A DNA stretch of 64,000 bases from Ramlibacter tataouinensis (GCA_002427815.1 DIZF01000010.1:18048-82047); one strand, 5' to 3'. Shown: positions 15,802 to 25,082, counted from the stretch's first letter. Translations and numbers: made by a program. Notes: generated by a model from the letters alone, not told the origin.

Positions 15802-16074
15802 CCAGTGCTCCTCTATATTCCTATGGTTTCAAAACAGTCGAAGCTCAGACCATCGAGCGGGGTTCCTCCTGAAACCGGGTCTGGCTCAGCCAAATGCGGG
15901 GTTGCGGGATGGGCAACGGGGGGCGTGTGAAGGGTGTTTCACAATCCGCGGGTCGGCTGGGGGAGCCAATTCTAGGGAACGGGGGTGGGTCGTGGCGGTC
16001 AGCTGGAGGAAAATCAATGCAAAGCGTGCATGAGGTTATGCGTCAAAACCTGGACGATCGAGGAGGGCCGCTCC

Positions 16075-16854
16075 ATGCTTAAGCGCGACTTTTTCGGCGC
16101 GGCAGTTACCCTGGCCACGGGCGCCATCGCCTGGGCGGAACAGCCGGGCGCCGTCTCTTCGCGGCTCATCCGGGTCGCGGCCGCGAGCGACCTGCAGTTC
16201 GCGCTGGCCGAGCTCGCCGGGCAGTACCGGCAAGAAACCGGACAGCAGGTCCAGCTCAGTCTGGGGTCGTCGGGGAATTTCACGCAACAGATCCGGCAAG
16301 GGCTGCCGGTAGACCTGTTCATGGCGGCGGACGAGGATTACGTGTTCCAGCTCGCCGATGCCGGTCTGACGCAAGACCGCGGCGTTGTCTATGCCCTCGG
16401 CCGCATCGCGGTTCTGGTTCCGGCCGCCTCGCCGGTGCCGCTCGACCCCGCTTTGCGCGGTTTGCGCGAAGCGCTGCCCGGCCTGCGGCATTTCGCCATC
16501 GGCAACCCCGAGCACGCGCCCTACGGCCGCGCCGCGCAGCAGGCGCTGGAACGGCTGGGTTTGTGGGAGCTCGTCCGGACCAAGCTGGTGATCGGGGAGA
16601 ACATCGCCCAGGCCACGCAGTTCGTCACCAGCGGCGCGGCGCAGGCGGGCATCACGGCTGCCTCGCTCGCCCTGGCGCCGGAAGTGGCGCGGTTGACGCG
16701 CTCGTTGACGCTGCCGGCCGATCTGCACGCGCCATTGCGACAGCGCATGGTGCTGCTGCGCTCGGCCGGCGGCCCGGCGGCGGATTTCTATCGTTTCCTG
16801 CGCAGCCCCGCGGCGCGAACGGTGTTGCAGCGCTATGGCTTCGGCCCGGGCTAG
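16075..16854 (+). CDS. modA: Molybdate ABC transporter substrate-binding protein
   Basis: A 259-residue periplasmic receptor for molybdate. It has an N-terminal signal segment (FFGAAVTLATGAIAWAEQPG), then IRVAAASDLQFALAELAGQY and LSLGSSGNFTQQIRQGLPVDLFMAADEDY, the oxyanion-binding blocks of ModA. IGNPEHAPYGRAAQQAL and GENIAQATQFVTSGAAQAGI are further ModA stretches. The ATG at 16075 follows a GAGGAGGG Shine-Dalgarno; the frame is open further upstream without support. First of three genes modABC with gaps of 33 and 58 bp. No ModE-type operator was recognised upstream. Confidence 0.92.
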   Translation: MLKRDFFGAAVTLATGAIAWAEQPGAVSSRLIRVAAASDLQFALAELAGQYRQETGQQVQLSLGSSGNFTQQIRQGLPVDLFMAADEDYVFQLADAGLTQDRGVVYALGRIAVLVPAASPVPLDPALRGLREALPGLRHFAIGNPEHAPYGRAAQQALERLGLWELVRTKLVIGENIAQATQFVTSGAAQAGITAASLALAPEVARLTRSLTLPADLHAPLRQRMVLLRSAGGPAADFYRFLRSPAARTVLQRYGFGPG

Positions 16855-16887
16855 GGACCGGGTGGCGGCTCGGTCACAATCGCGGCC

Positions 16888-17556
16888 ATGGATTGGCAAG
16901 CTGCCCGGGTCTCGCTGCTGCTGGCCGTGCTGACGGCCTCGCTGCTGTTGCCACCCGGTATTGCACTGGCGCGCTGGCTGGCGCTCACCTCCTGGCGAGG
17001 CAAGCCACTGGCCGAGGCCACGCTCATGCTGCCGCTGCTGCTGCCGCCCACCGTGATCGGCTTTTACCTGCTGGCCTCCTTCGGGCAGGGCTCGGCGGTC
17101 GGCTCCTGGCTCGCCCGGCAGTTCGACCTGAGGCTGGTGTTCAGCTTTGAAGGCCTGCTCGCGGCCAGTCTCCTGATCAATCTTCCATTCATGGTCCAGC
17201 CGATCCAGCGCGCGTTCGCGTCCATTCCGCATTCGCTGCGGGAAGCCGCCTGGGTGTGCGGGCTGGGCCGCTGGCGCACCTTCGTGAAGATCGAGTTGCC
17301 GCTCGCCTGGCCCGGCCTGCTGGCCGGTGTTGCCCTCACCGCCGCCCACACCTTGGGCGAGTTCGGTGTGGTCCTCATGGTGGGCGGCAGCATACCGGGC
17401 CAGACCCGCACGCTCAGCATCGCCATTTACGACCGTGTGCAGGCCTTCGACATGGCAGCCGCCCAGGTGATGTCGCTGGTGCTGGTGGCGTGTTCGCTGG
17501 TCGCGGTGGCGCTGGTGTTCGCCGCCGACCGGCGCCGGCCTTTGCAGGAACGTTGA
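16888..17556 (+). CDS. modB: Molybdate ABC transporter permease
   Basis: A 222-residue inner membrane permease with about five TM segments. LMLPLLLPPTVIGFYLL and the cytoplasmic coupling loop EAAWVCGLGRWRTFVKIELPLAWPGLLAG (EAA motif) identify the ABC-2 binding-protein-dependent type, and TLGEFGVVLMVGGSIPGQTRTLSIAIYD is specific to ModB. It forms the channel for ModA-delivered molybdate, energised by ModC. Confidence 0.94.
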   Translation: MDWQAARVSLLLAVLTASLLLPPGIALARWLALTSWRGKPLAEATLMLPLLLPPTVIGFYLLASFGQGSAVGSWLARQFDLRLVFSFEGLLAASLLINLPFMVQPIQRAFASIPHSLREAAWVCGLGRWRTFVKIELPLAWPGLLAGVALTAAHTLGEFGVVLMVGGSIPGQTRTLSIAIYDRVQAFDMAAAQVMSLVLVACSLVAVALVFAADRRRPLQER

Positions 17557-17614
17557 ATGCCGATGCCGCGCGCCCCGACCCCGGCCGCTCGAGGCGGCGC
17601 GCCGCGGGCTTGAG

Positions 17615-18721
17615 ATGACTACCCTGGAAGTGCAGCTCCACAACACCACGCCGATGCGGCTGGACGCGCGTTTCGATTGCGCCGCCGGCGAGCTGGTGGC
17701 GCTGGTGGGCCCCTCGGGCAGCGGGAAGACCAGCCTGCTGCGGGCCATCGCCGGACTGCTGAAAAGCCGCAGCCTGCGCGGCCGGATCGGCATCGGCCCC
17801 GAGGCCTGGTTCGACAGCGAGCGCGGCCTGGACCTGGCACCGCAGCAACGGCACGCCGGCCTGGTGTTTCAGCATTACGCCCTGTTCCCGCACCTGAGCG
17901 CCCTGCAGAACGTGGCCATCGCCGCCCGCCGGCCACCTGCCGAAAACCAGTTTCGATCCCTGTTCGAGCGCCTGGGCCTGGCCGGCCTGGAGCAGCGCCG
18001 TCCGGCCCAGCTGTCAGGCGGACAACAGCAGCGCGTCGCACTGGCCCGGGCGCTGGCCAGCGAGCCCAAGGTGCTGTTGCTGGACGAACCGTTCTCGGCC
18101 GTGGATGCGCCGGCTCGGCAGGCGCTCTACCACGAGTTGGCGTTTCTGCGGCAAAGCCTTTCGACGCCCATGGTGCTGGTGACGCATGACCTGGGCGAAG
18201 CGCGGCGCCTGGCGGACCGGGTGGTGATCCTGGACGCCGGACAGACTTTGCAGGCCGGATCTCCGGCCCAGGTTTTTTCCAGCCCGCGCAACGCGCGCGT
18301 GGCCGAACTGGTCGGGATCCAGAATCATTTCAGCGGGCGCTTCCACAAGCAGGAGCCGGGCTGGGGTCGCCTGGGTTGGGGCGACGGCGAGCAGGTCAGC
18401 CTGCGCGTGCTCGACAAGAACCGGATTCCGGATGGCGCCTCGGTCACCTGGGTGATTGCCGGGGAACGCATCGATCTGCTGGCCGACGGCATGGCCCAGG
18501 GCAACACCTTGCGCTGTGAAATCATCGAGCAGCTCGCGCTGGGGGAGACCAGCCTGTGTGCACTGCGGCCCGACGGCTTGCCGGGCCAGCAGCTCACGCT
18601 GAATCTGTCAACGGCCCAGCTGCGTTCGCTGGACGCCGGGGTGGGTCGCTGGTTACGGCTGCAGATCGCGCCCGAGGCGGTTCACATCATGCCGCAGAAG
18701 GAACTTGCCGCGCAGCAATAG
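17615..18721 (+). CDS. modC: Molybdate ABC transporter ATP-binding protein
   Basis: A 368-residue ABC ATPase: Walker A GPSGSGKTS near residue 31, Q-loop VFQHYALFPH, signature LSGGQQQR near 132, Walker B VLLLDEPFSAVD, and H-loop LVTHD. The C-terminal 130 residues (LRCEIIEQLALGETSLCAL...) form the extra regulatory/TOBE (molybdate-binding) domain seen in ModC. It powers the ModAB importer, which supplies molybdenum for molybdoenzymes such as the hydroxylases used on N-heterocycles; that link is inference. Confidence 0.93.
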   Translation: MTTLEVQLHNTTPMRLDARFDCAAGELVALVGPSGSGKTSLLRAIAGLLKSRSLRGRIGIGPEAWFDSERGLDLAPQQRHAGLVFQHYALFPHLSALQNVAIAARRPPAENQFRSLFERLGLAGLEQRRPAQLSGGQQQRVALARALASEPKVLLLDEPFSAVDAPARQALYHELAFLRQSLSTPMVLVTHDLGEARRLADRVVILDAGQTLQAGSPAQVFSSPRNARVAELVGIQNHFSGRFHKQEPGWGRLGWGDGEQVSLRVLDKNRIPDGASVTWVIAGERIDLLADGMAQGNTLRCEIIEQLALGETSLCALRPDGLPGQQLTLNLSTAQLRSLDAGVGRWLRLQIAPEAVHIMPQKELAAQQ

Positions 18722-18724
18722 CCT

Positions 18725-18877
18725 TCAGGCCAGGTAAACGGCGATGAAGGCCAGCAGGAAGATCAGGACCGCGCCCATCAAGGGCAAGACGATGGGAATG
18801 ACGTGCACGATCGCATCGACCGGGTCTTGCGGCTCGTGCTCGTTGCCGTGGCTCTGGCGAGCTTCGGGGGTGGACAT
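18725..18877 (-). CDS. Small single-TM membrane protein
   Basis: A 50-residue frame below common length limits: MSTPEARQSHGNEHEPQDPV, a soluble acidic/His N-terminus, followed by a C-terminal TM segment IVLPLMGAVLIFLLAFIAVYLA. ATG at 18877 has GAGGAAAC upstream. It is convergent with modC, 3 bp from its stop. The strong hydrophobic segment, good ribosome site and absence of other coding in this stretch support a real gene; function unknown. Confidence 0.6.
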   Translation of the reverse strand: MSTPEARQSHGNEHEPQDPVDAIVHVIPIVLPLMGAVLIFLLAFIAVYLA

Positions 18878-19072
18878 TGGGTTTCCTCTGGATGCGGTCA
18901 GCGTGACCGGTGGATTCTAGCGTCGCCAAGACACGCCCTGCGGCAGAGCAGCCAGCCGGCTCGATTCACGGCAGCGCGCAAGTGGCGCTGGCCCGGCTCA
19001 CGCTCTTGCCGTCATCGGCGCCGCGAGTAGCGAAACACCCGGCCAGCGCCGAGCGCAGCCCATCCGTGTTCA

Positions 19073-20272
19073 TCATTGCTCCTGGGCCTGGAAGCCGCCT
19101 TGATGCAAGGCGGCGAGCACATCCCGGATGTGTTCGCGCCCGCGGGTCTGGATCACCAGTTCGACCTCGACGTTCTGGGCCGCAAGCACCGTGAACGCTC
19201 GCTGGTGATGGACCTCGTCGATGTTGGCGCCTGCTTCGCTGACGATCGCCGTGATCCGCGCCAGCGAGCCGGGGACGTCGCGCGCGCTGACCCGGATACG
19301 GGCGAGCCGGCCGGCCCGCACCATGCCGCGTTCGATGATCGCCGCCAGCAACAGGGGGTCGATATTGCCCCCGCTCAGCACCAGCCCGACTTTGCGGCCG
19401 CGGAATCGGCCCGGGTCCTTCAACAACGCGGCCAGGGGGGCGGCGCCCGCGCCCTCGACCAGGGTCTTTTCGATCTCCAGCAGCATCACGATGGCCTGCT
19501 CGATGTCGCCCTCGTCCACCAGCACGATGTCGTCCACCAGCTTTTCGACGATCTCCTGCGTCACGCGGCCCGGCGTGCCCACCGCGATGCCGTCGGCGAT
19601 CGTGCTGCTGCCCTGGGGCAGCGATTGATGCTTGATCGCGTTGAACATGCTGGGAAAACGCAGCGTCTGCACGCCGATCACCTCGATGTCCGGTTTCAGC
19701 GCCTTGGCCGCCACCGCGATACCGGCGATCAGGCCGCCGCCGCCCACTGCCACCACCAGGGTGTCGAGCTGCGGCACGGCTTCCAGCATCTCGATCCCCA
19801 CCGTGCCCTGGCCGGCCACGATGGCTTCGTCGTCATAGGGGTGCACGAAAGTCAGGCGCTGCTCGACCGCGAGCTTCAGCGCATGGTTGCGCGCCTCGTC
19901 CAGGGTGTCGCCATGCAGGACGATTTCGGCGCCGAAGCTGCGGGTGCGCTCGACCTTCACCCCCGGCGTGAAGCGGGGCATCACGATCACCGCCCGCAGG
20001 CCCAGCCGCTGGGCGTGATACGCCACGCCCTGGGCATGGTTGCCCGCGCTCATGGCGATCACCCCCAGTGCGCGCTCCTCATCATTGAGCTGGGCCAGCT
20101 TGTTGCAGGCGCCGCGTTCCTTGAACGAGGCGGTGAACTGCAGATTCTCGAACTTGAGGAAAACCTGCGCGCCCACGATCTGGGAGATCGTGCGCGACTC
20201 CACGCAGGGAGTGTTCAACACCTGTCCCTGCAGCCGGACGGCGGCAGCGCGAATGTCGGCGAGTTCGATCAT
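19073..20272 (-). CDS. ilvA: Threonine ammonia-lyase (threonine dehydratase) with ACT domain
   Basis: A 399-residue PLP enzyme deaminating threonine to 2-oxobutyrate. FTASFKERGACNKL carries the PLP lysine, SAGNHAQGVAYHAQ and VGGGGLIAG bind the cofactor phosphate, and SGGNID ends the catalytic domain. The last 75 residues (IRVSARDVPGSLARITAIVSEAGANIDEVHH) form one ACT domain, as in the short catabolic/YgeX-like or TdcB-like class rather than the 500-residue two-ACT IlvA. ATG at 20272 chosen by homology (MIELADIRAAA). It is divergent from the AAA+ ATPase at 20397. The biosynthetic versus catabolic role is not decidable here. Confidence 0.9.
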   Translation of the reverse strand: MIELADIRAAAVRLQGQVLNTPCVESRTISQIVGAQVFLKFENLQFTASFKERGACNKLAQLNDEERALGVIAMSAGNHAQGVAYHAQRLGLRAVIVMPRFTPGVKVERTRSFGAEIVLHGDTLDEARNHALKLAVEQRLTFVHPYDDEAIVAGQGTVGIEMLEAVPQLDTLVVAVGGGGLIAGIAVAAKALKPDIEVIGVQTLRFPSMFNAIKHQSLPQGSSTIADGIAVGTPGRVTQEIVEKLVDDIVLVDEGDIEQAIVMLLEIEKTLVEGAGAAPLAALLKDPGRFRGRKVGLVLSGGNIDPLLLAAIIERGMVRAGRLARIRVSARDVPGSLARITAIVSEAGANIDEVHHQRAFTVLAAQNVEVELVIQTRGREHIRDVLAALHQGGFQAQEQ

Positions 20273-20396
20273 TTCGGCGATTGTCGGTGTAAAGGGCCGC
20301 CAAAGTGGGGAGATTCCCCACGGTCGACGTCTTCCATGTAGCATCAAGTCGCGTTATTGTGATCAGCAGCGCCCTTTGAGCCTGGAGGCTTTCGCG

Positions 20397-22694
20397 ATGG
20401 CCAAGCGTTCAGTCGATGTGCAAGTACTTCCCTCGCCGGGTCTGAAGGACGCGCCGGTGCTGGATCTGATGTGCTCGCATTTCGTGCTGACGCTCGCCGC
20501 GAAGCAGGGCAACAAGTTCAATGTGCGCCGCGACCTGAACGGCCTGCTGTCGCTGGCCGGCCGGCACCTGGTGTGGCCGGCGCCGGCCCTGGCGCGGCTG
20601 CGCGAATTCCTGGGGCGCCGGTGCAAGGACAACGAATTCTGGCGCGGCCACGAACAGCTCGCCACCCAGGAGTTTCTGGACCGTCATGGTGTCTGGCGCG
20701 GACCCTACGAAGAGGGCACGCTGTTCTTCTACCTGGACGAATACGCCAAGGACCAGCCCAAGGACCTGCTGTCGGTGCTCGCCGTCACCGGCGAGTGGCT
20801 CACCCATGCGCTGAAGAAGCACTCGACGCTGGTGGAAAAGAACATCGATGCGCTGTCGGGCCTGCTGCTGCTGAACAAGGCCGAGCGCGCGCTGTTGCTG
20901 TACGGCACGCTGGCGCGCTACCAGCGCGACTTGCGCAGCCTGCTGGTGGAGTTCAAGGTCAACAATGCGCCCGAGGCCTACGCCGCCATCGCCGAGATCG
21001 CCGGCGTCAACGCCACCGACGTGGGCGAGGCCCTGCGTGCCGGCTCGCGGCTCGAGCGCATCGGGCTGGTCGAGAACCTGATTTCCGAACACAACATCAC
21101 CGACCTGGCCGACCTGATGAAGGTCAGCGAAAAGCTGCCGCCGGTGTTGATGCGCGAGTACCGCGACCAGAACGAGTTGATGGCGGTGTTCACGCGGCCA
21201 TCGGCCAAGAGCGCCCTGGGACTGCAGGACTTCAGCTTCGTGGAAGACGCGCAGGTCCTGTCGTCGCTATTGCGCAATGCCGTTGCGCGCAAGGAGCCCG
21301 GCGTCAACGTGTTGCTGTATGGGCCGCCGGGCACCGGCAAGACCGAACTGGCCAAGGTGGTGGCGCAGGCCGCGGGTCTTGAGCTGTTCGAAGTCGAATA
21401 TGCCGACCGCGACGGCAACTCGCTGAGCGGCCGCGACCGCTACCGGTCCCTGCAGATTGCGCAGGTGTTCCTCAAGGGCAGCGCCCAGGCAGCGTTGCTG
21501 TTCGACGAGGTGGAGGACGTCTTTCCTCCGATTTCCAGCGAAGCCGCGCAGCTGATGGCCCGCGCCGAGCAGGTGGTCGCACCGCCCAACGGCAGCGTCA
21601 GCGGCAAGGCCTGGGTGAACCAGATCCTGGAGTCGAACGCCGTTCCCACCATCTGGGTCACCAACCGGATCGAGCAGATCGACCCCGCGTTCCGGCGCCG
21701 CTTTGCCTACCACCTGGAGCTGAAGTCGCCGCCCCCCGGCGCGCGCGAGGGCCTGGTGCGCAAGACCCTGGAAGGCGTCACGATCTCCGATACGTTCATC
21801 GCCAAGTTGACCGAGCGCAAGGGGCTGACCCCGGCGCAGATCCGCACGGCGGTTCGCTTCGCGGGGCTGGCCAGCGCGGACGGCAGTTCGATGGAAAGCC
21901 TGATCGAGCGCCAGCTGCGCAACTCGGACCAGGCCCTGGGGAATCGGGCGCATGAAGCCGGCGCGCGCCGCAGCGTCACCACCTACGACCTGGACATGCT
22001 CAACGTCGACAGCCGCTTCGAGATCGCCCGGATCGTGGAGGCATTGAAGGCGCGCGGGCATGGCTCGCTGTGCTTCTACGGCGCGCCCGGCACCGGCAAG
22101 ACGGCGCTGGCCGAGCACATCGCGAAGAGCTTGGACAAGCCGCTGCTGGTCAAGCAGGCCAGCGACCTGATGAGCAAGTTCGTCGGCGAGACCGAGCAGA
22201 ACATGGCCGGCATGTTTCGCGAAGCCGAGAACGAGAAAGCCGTGCTGTTGCTGGACGAGGCCGACAGTTTCCTGCAGGACCGGCGCGGTGCGCAGCGCAC
22301 CTACGAGGTGACCGAGGTCAACGAGATGCTGCAGGGCATGGAGCGTTTCAACGGCATTTTCGTGTGCACCACCAACCTGATGGACCGCATCGATCAGGCC
22401 GCGCTGCGGCGCTTCACCTTCAAGATCCGGTTCAAGCCGCTCACCGCCGTTCAGCGCGAGAAGATGTTCGTCATCGAAGCGCTGGCGGGCGATGCGGGCG
22501 CACTGACCGACGAGGTGAAGGCCAGGTTGGCCAAGCTCGATCAGTTGTGCCCCGGTGACTTCGCTGCGGTCAAGCGACAGGTCGACATCCTGGCGGCGCA
22601 GTTCAACGCCACCGAGTTCCTGGAACAGCTCGAGGCCGAGCACCGCATCAAGCCCGAGGTGCGGGAGCAGCGCAACATCGGTTTTCTGCCCTGA
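20397..22694 (+). CDS. Tandem AAA+ ATPase of unknown role
   Basis: A 765-residue protein with an all-helical N-terminal region of about 280 residues and two AAA+ modules. Module 1: Walker A GPPGTGKTEL near residue 308, Walker B LLFDEVEDVFP. Module 2: Walker A GAPGTGKTAL near 561, Walker B VLLLDEADSFL, with an Arg-finger-like ALRRFTFKI. The second module resembles FtsH/p97-type unfoldases; the first has an unusual acidic Walker B. GGAGG nine bases before the ATG at 20397 fixes the start; the upstream open frame runs antisense over the dehydratase. Probably a protein or complex remodeler; no partner gene is adjacent. Confidence 0.85.
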   Translation: MAKRSVDVQVLPSPGLKDAPVLDLMCSHFVLTLAAKQGNKFNVRRDLNGLLSLAGRHLVWPAPALARLREFLGRRCKDNEFWRGHEQLATQEFLDRHGVWRGPYEEGTLFFYLDEYAKDQPKDLLSVLAVTGEWLTHALKKHSTLVEKNIDALSGLLLLNKAERALLLYGTLARYQRDLRSLLVEFKVNNAPEAYAAIAEIAGVNATDVGEALRAGSRLERIGLVENLISEHNITDLADLMKVSEKLPPVLMREYRDQNELMAVFTRPSAKSALGLQDFSFVEDAQVLSSLLRNAVARKEPGVNVLLYGPPGTGKTELAKVVAQAAGLELFEVEYADRDGNSLSGRDRYRSLQIAQVFLKGSAQAALLFDEVEDVFPPISSEAAQLMARAEQVVAPPNGSVSGKAWVNQILESNAVPTIWVTNRIEQIDPAFRRRFAYHLELKSPPPGAREGLVRKTLEGVTISDTFIAKLTERKGLTPAQIRTAVRFAGLASADGSSMESLIERQLRNSDQALGNRAHEAGARRSVTTYDLDMLNVDSRFEIARIVEALKARGHGSLCFYGAPGTGKTALAEHIAKSLDKPLLVKQASDLMSKFVGETEQNMAGMFREAENEKAVLLLDEADSFLQDRRGAQRTYEVTEVNEMLQGMERFNGIFVCTTNLMDRIDQAALRRFTFKIRFKPLTAVQREKMFVIEALAGDAGALTDEVKARLAKLDQLCPGDFAAVKRQVDILAAQFNATEFLEQLEAEHRIKPEVREQRNIGFLP

Positions 22695-22764
22695 TTGTTG
22701 TCGACACCGGACGGCGACAGGCCCTTTCCGGCCGTCGCCCGGCCGGGTTTTCTTGTCCCAGATC

Positions 22765-22812
22765 AAACTACATGTAGTGTCTGATGGGTATCGTGAACGC
22801 TACAGGTAGTGT
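22765..22812 (+). promoter_or_regulatory. Two NrdR boxes upstream of nrdD
   Basis: AAACTACATGTAGTGT (22765-22780) and ACGCTACAGGTAGTGT (22797-22812) match the 16-bp NrdR box (acaCwAtATaTwGtgt). They start exactly 32 bp apart, three helical turns, as is typical for cooperative binding by the ribonucleotide reductase repressor NrdR. The nrdD start is 30 bp downstream. Confidence 0.88.
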
Positions 22813-22842
22813 TTTTATCTATTTGGAGCGCACAGAGAACCC

Positions 22843-24861
22843 ATGAACGCCACCATTTTCACGCTCCCGCGGGAGGTCATCAAGCGCAGCGGCGAGCGCG
22901 CCGCCTTTGACGCGAACAAGATCCGCTCGGCGCTGGAGCGCGCCGGCGCGGCCACCGGCGAGTTCGACGCCGACGAGGCCTCCTTGCTGGCCGCACAGGC
23001 GGGCAAGGTGCTGATCCACCGCTTCCACGGCCAAGCGCCCGGTATCGAGCAGATCCAGGACGTGGTGGAGCAAACGCTGATCGCGGCCAACCACTTCAAG
23101 ACGGCGCGCGCCTACATCGTGTATCGCGAGCGGCACGCCAGGCTGCGCACCGACCGGCAGACGCTTGTCAATGTGGAGTCGTCCGTCAACGAATACCTCT
23201 CGCGCGCCGACTGGCGCGTGAATGCCAACGCCAACCAGGGCTATTCGCTGGGGGGCCTGGTCCTCAACGTGGCCGGCAAAGTCACCGCCAACTATTGGCT
23301 GTCGCACGTGTACACGCCCGAGATCGGCGAGGCGCATCGCGCGGGCGACCTGCACATTCACGACCTCGACATGCTCAGCGGCTACTGTGCCGGCTGGTCG
23401 CTGCGCACGCTGCTGCACGAGGGTCTGAACGGCGTGCCGGGCAAGGTGGAGGCCGGACCGCCCAGGCACATGTCGTCGGCCGTGGGGCAGATCGTCAACT
23501 TCCTGGGCACGCTGCAGAACGAATGGGCCGGCGCGCAGGCGTTCTCGTCGTTCGACACCTATATGGCGCCGTTCGTGCGCAAGGACGCGATGAACTACGA
23601 CGCGGTGCGCCAGTGCATCCAGGAGATGGTCTACAACCTCAACGTGCCCTCGCGCTGGGGCACGCAAACGCCCTTCACCAACCTCACCTTCGACTGGACC
23701 TGCCCCGAGGACCTGCGCGAACAGGTGCCGGTAATCGCCGGGCAGGAAATGCCGTTTTGCTACGGCGATTTGCAGGCCGAGATGGATCTCATCAACCGGG
23801 CCTACATCGACGTCATGACGGCGGGCGACGCCAAAGGACGCGTTTTCACCTTCCCCATCCCCACCTACAACATCACGGCGGACTTTCCGTGGGAATCGGA
23901 TAACGCGCGCCTGCTGTTCGAGATGACCGCCAAGTACGGCCTGCCGTATTTCCAGAATTTCATCAACTCCGAGCTGGAGCCCAACATGGTGCGCTCCATG
24001 TGCTGCCGCCTGCAGCTCGACCTGCGCGAGCTGCTCAAGCGCGGCAATGGCCTGTTCGGCAGCGCGGAGCAGACCGGCAGCCTCGGCGTGGTCACCGTCA
24101 ACTGCGCGCGCCTGGGGTATCTGCACCGGGCCGACGAGGCCGGATTGCTGGCCGCGCTCGACCACCTGCTCGAACTTGGCAAACAAAGCCTGGAAACCAA
24201 GCGCAAGCTGATCCAGCGGCTGATGGACCAGGGTCTGTTCCCGTACACCAAGCGCTACCTGGGCACGCTGCGCAACCATTTCTCCACACTGGGCGTGAAC
24301 GGCATCAACGAAATGGTGCGCAACTTCACGACCGACGCACACGACATCACGAGTGCATGGGGCCACGCCTTCGCCGTGCGCTTTCTGGACCACGTGCGCG
24401 AGCGCATCGTGGCCTTCCAGGAGGAGACCGGGCACCTCTACAACCTGGAAGCGACGCCCGCGGAGGGCACCACCTACCGCTTCGCCAAGGAGGACAACAA
24501 ACGCTGGCCCGACATCCTGCAGGCCGGCAGCGCGGCCCAACCCTATTACACCAACTCGTCGCAACTGCCCGTGGGGTTTACCGACGATCCGTTCGAGGCG
24601 CTGACGCGCCAGGAGGTGCTGCAGTCCAAGTACACCGGGGGCACCGTGCTGCACCTGTACATGGGCGAGCGGCTGTCGAGCGGGGACGCGTGCCGCGCCC
24701 TGGTGCAGCGCGCGCTCACGCGCTTCCGTCTGCCCTACATCACCATCACGCCCACGTTTTCGATCTGCCCCACGCATGGCTACCTGTCCGGAGAGCATCC
24801 GTTCTGCCCGGTGTGCGACGAGGAGCGCCTGGCACGCAAACGCCAGGCACTGGTGGCGTGA
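22843..24861 (+). CDS. nrdD: Anaerobic ribonucleoside-triphosphate reductase, catalytic part (lacks the glycyl-radical domain)
   Basis: A 672-residue class III ribonucleotide reductase making deoxynucleotides without oxygen. An N-terminal ATP-cone (REVIKRSGERAAFDANKIRSAL to ARAYIVYRERHA) is followed by the barrel with NANANQGYSLGGL, GDLHIHDLDMLSGYCAGWSL and MSSAVGQIVNFLGTLQNEWAGAQAFSSFD. The C-terminus keeps the zinc site SICPTHGYLSGEHPFCPVC but stops soon after; the RV.GY glycyl-radical segment that normally follows is missing and is found as the next gene, in the same order as in the fused protein. NrdR boxes upstream indicate control by NrdR. Two enzyme parts must assemble for activity. 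Confidence 0.93.
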   Translation: MNATIFTLPREVIKRSGERAAFDANKIRSALERAGAATGEFDADEASLLAAQAGKVLIHRFHGQAPGIEQIQDVVEQTLIAANHFKTARAYIVYRERHARLRTDRQTLVNVESSVNEYLSRADWRVNANANQGYSLGGLVLNVAGKVTANYWLSHVYTPEIGEAHRAGDLHIHDLDMLSGYCAGWSLRTLLHEGLNGVPGKVEAGPPRHMSSAVGQIVNFLGTLQNEWAGAQAFSSFDTYMAPFVRKDAMNYDAVRQCIQEMVYNLNVPSRWGTQTPFTNLTFDWTCPEDLREQVPVIAGQEMPFCYGDLQAEMDLINRAYIDVMTAGDAKGRVFTFPIPTYNITADFPWESDNARLLFEMTAKYGLPYFQNFINSELEPNMVRSMCCRLQLDLRELLKRGNGLFGSAEQTGSLGVVTVNCARLGYLHRADEAGLLAALDHLLELGKQSLETKRKLIQRLMDQGLFPYTKRYLGTLRNHFSTLGVNGINEMVRNFTTDAHDITSAWGHAFAVRFLDHVRERIVAFQEETGHLYNLEATPAEGTTYRFAKEDNKRWPDILQAGSAAQPYYTNSSQLPVGFTDDPFEALTRQEVLQSKYTGGTVLHLYMGERLSSGDACRALVQRALTRFRLPYITITPTFSICPTHGYLSGEHPFCPVCDEERLARKRQALVA

Positions 24862-24896
24862 TGTTCAGTTTCTCAACGTCCGAAGGAGACACGCTC

Positions 24897-25082
24897 ATGA
24901 GCCATCGTTCGATCACCGAAGACCCCAGCGCAGCCGAAGCGCCAATTCAACTGACCGACGAAGAACGCCAGCCCTGCGAGGTGTGGACGCGCGTGATGGG
25001 CTATCACCGCCCGGTGGCCAGCTTCAACATCGGCAAGCAGGGCGAGCACAACGAGCGCCGCTTCTTTGCCGAAAAGCGCTGA
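24897..25082 (+). CDS. Stand-alone glycyl-radical domain of anaerobic ribonucleotide reductase
   Basis: A 61-residue protein whose second half, EVWTRVMGYHRPVASFNIGK, is the C-terminal glycyl-radical loop of class III NrdD (consensus RV.GY.RPV..WN.GKQEEF); the radical Gly would be residue 35. It starts at the ATG at 24897 with GAAGGAGAC just upstream, 35 bp after the nrdD stop, and overlaps the start of nrdG. NrdG would oxidise this glycine to a radical, and the peptide would then have to dock into the NrdD barrel, as YfiD does for damaged pyruvate formate-lyase. The frame does not connect with nrdD without a stop, and it has its own ribosome site, so this is a gene split rather than an error. 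Confidence 0.85.
   Translation: MSHRSITEDPSAAEAPIQLTDEERQPCEVWTRVMGYHRPVASFNIGKQGEHNERRFFAEKR

Noticed and set aside
13864..15930. 688-codon plus-strand frame over pckG
   Set aside because: Antisense shadow; pckG on the minus strand is certain, and the frame has no recognisable domain.
15802..16074. Possible molybdenum-cofactor riboswitch or ModE site in front of modA
   Set aside because: Several inverted repeats are present (for example GGTTTC/GAAACC) but no match to the known motif was found; they may belong to the pckG leader.
18956..19072. Short minus-strand frame (MNTDGLRSALAGC...) after the threonine dehydratase, with a TGATG junction
   Set aside because: Only about 35 codons, no ribosome site or family, ends early; insufficient support.
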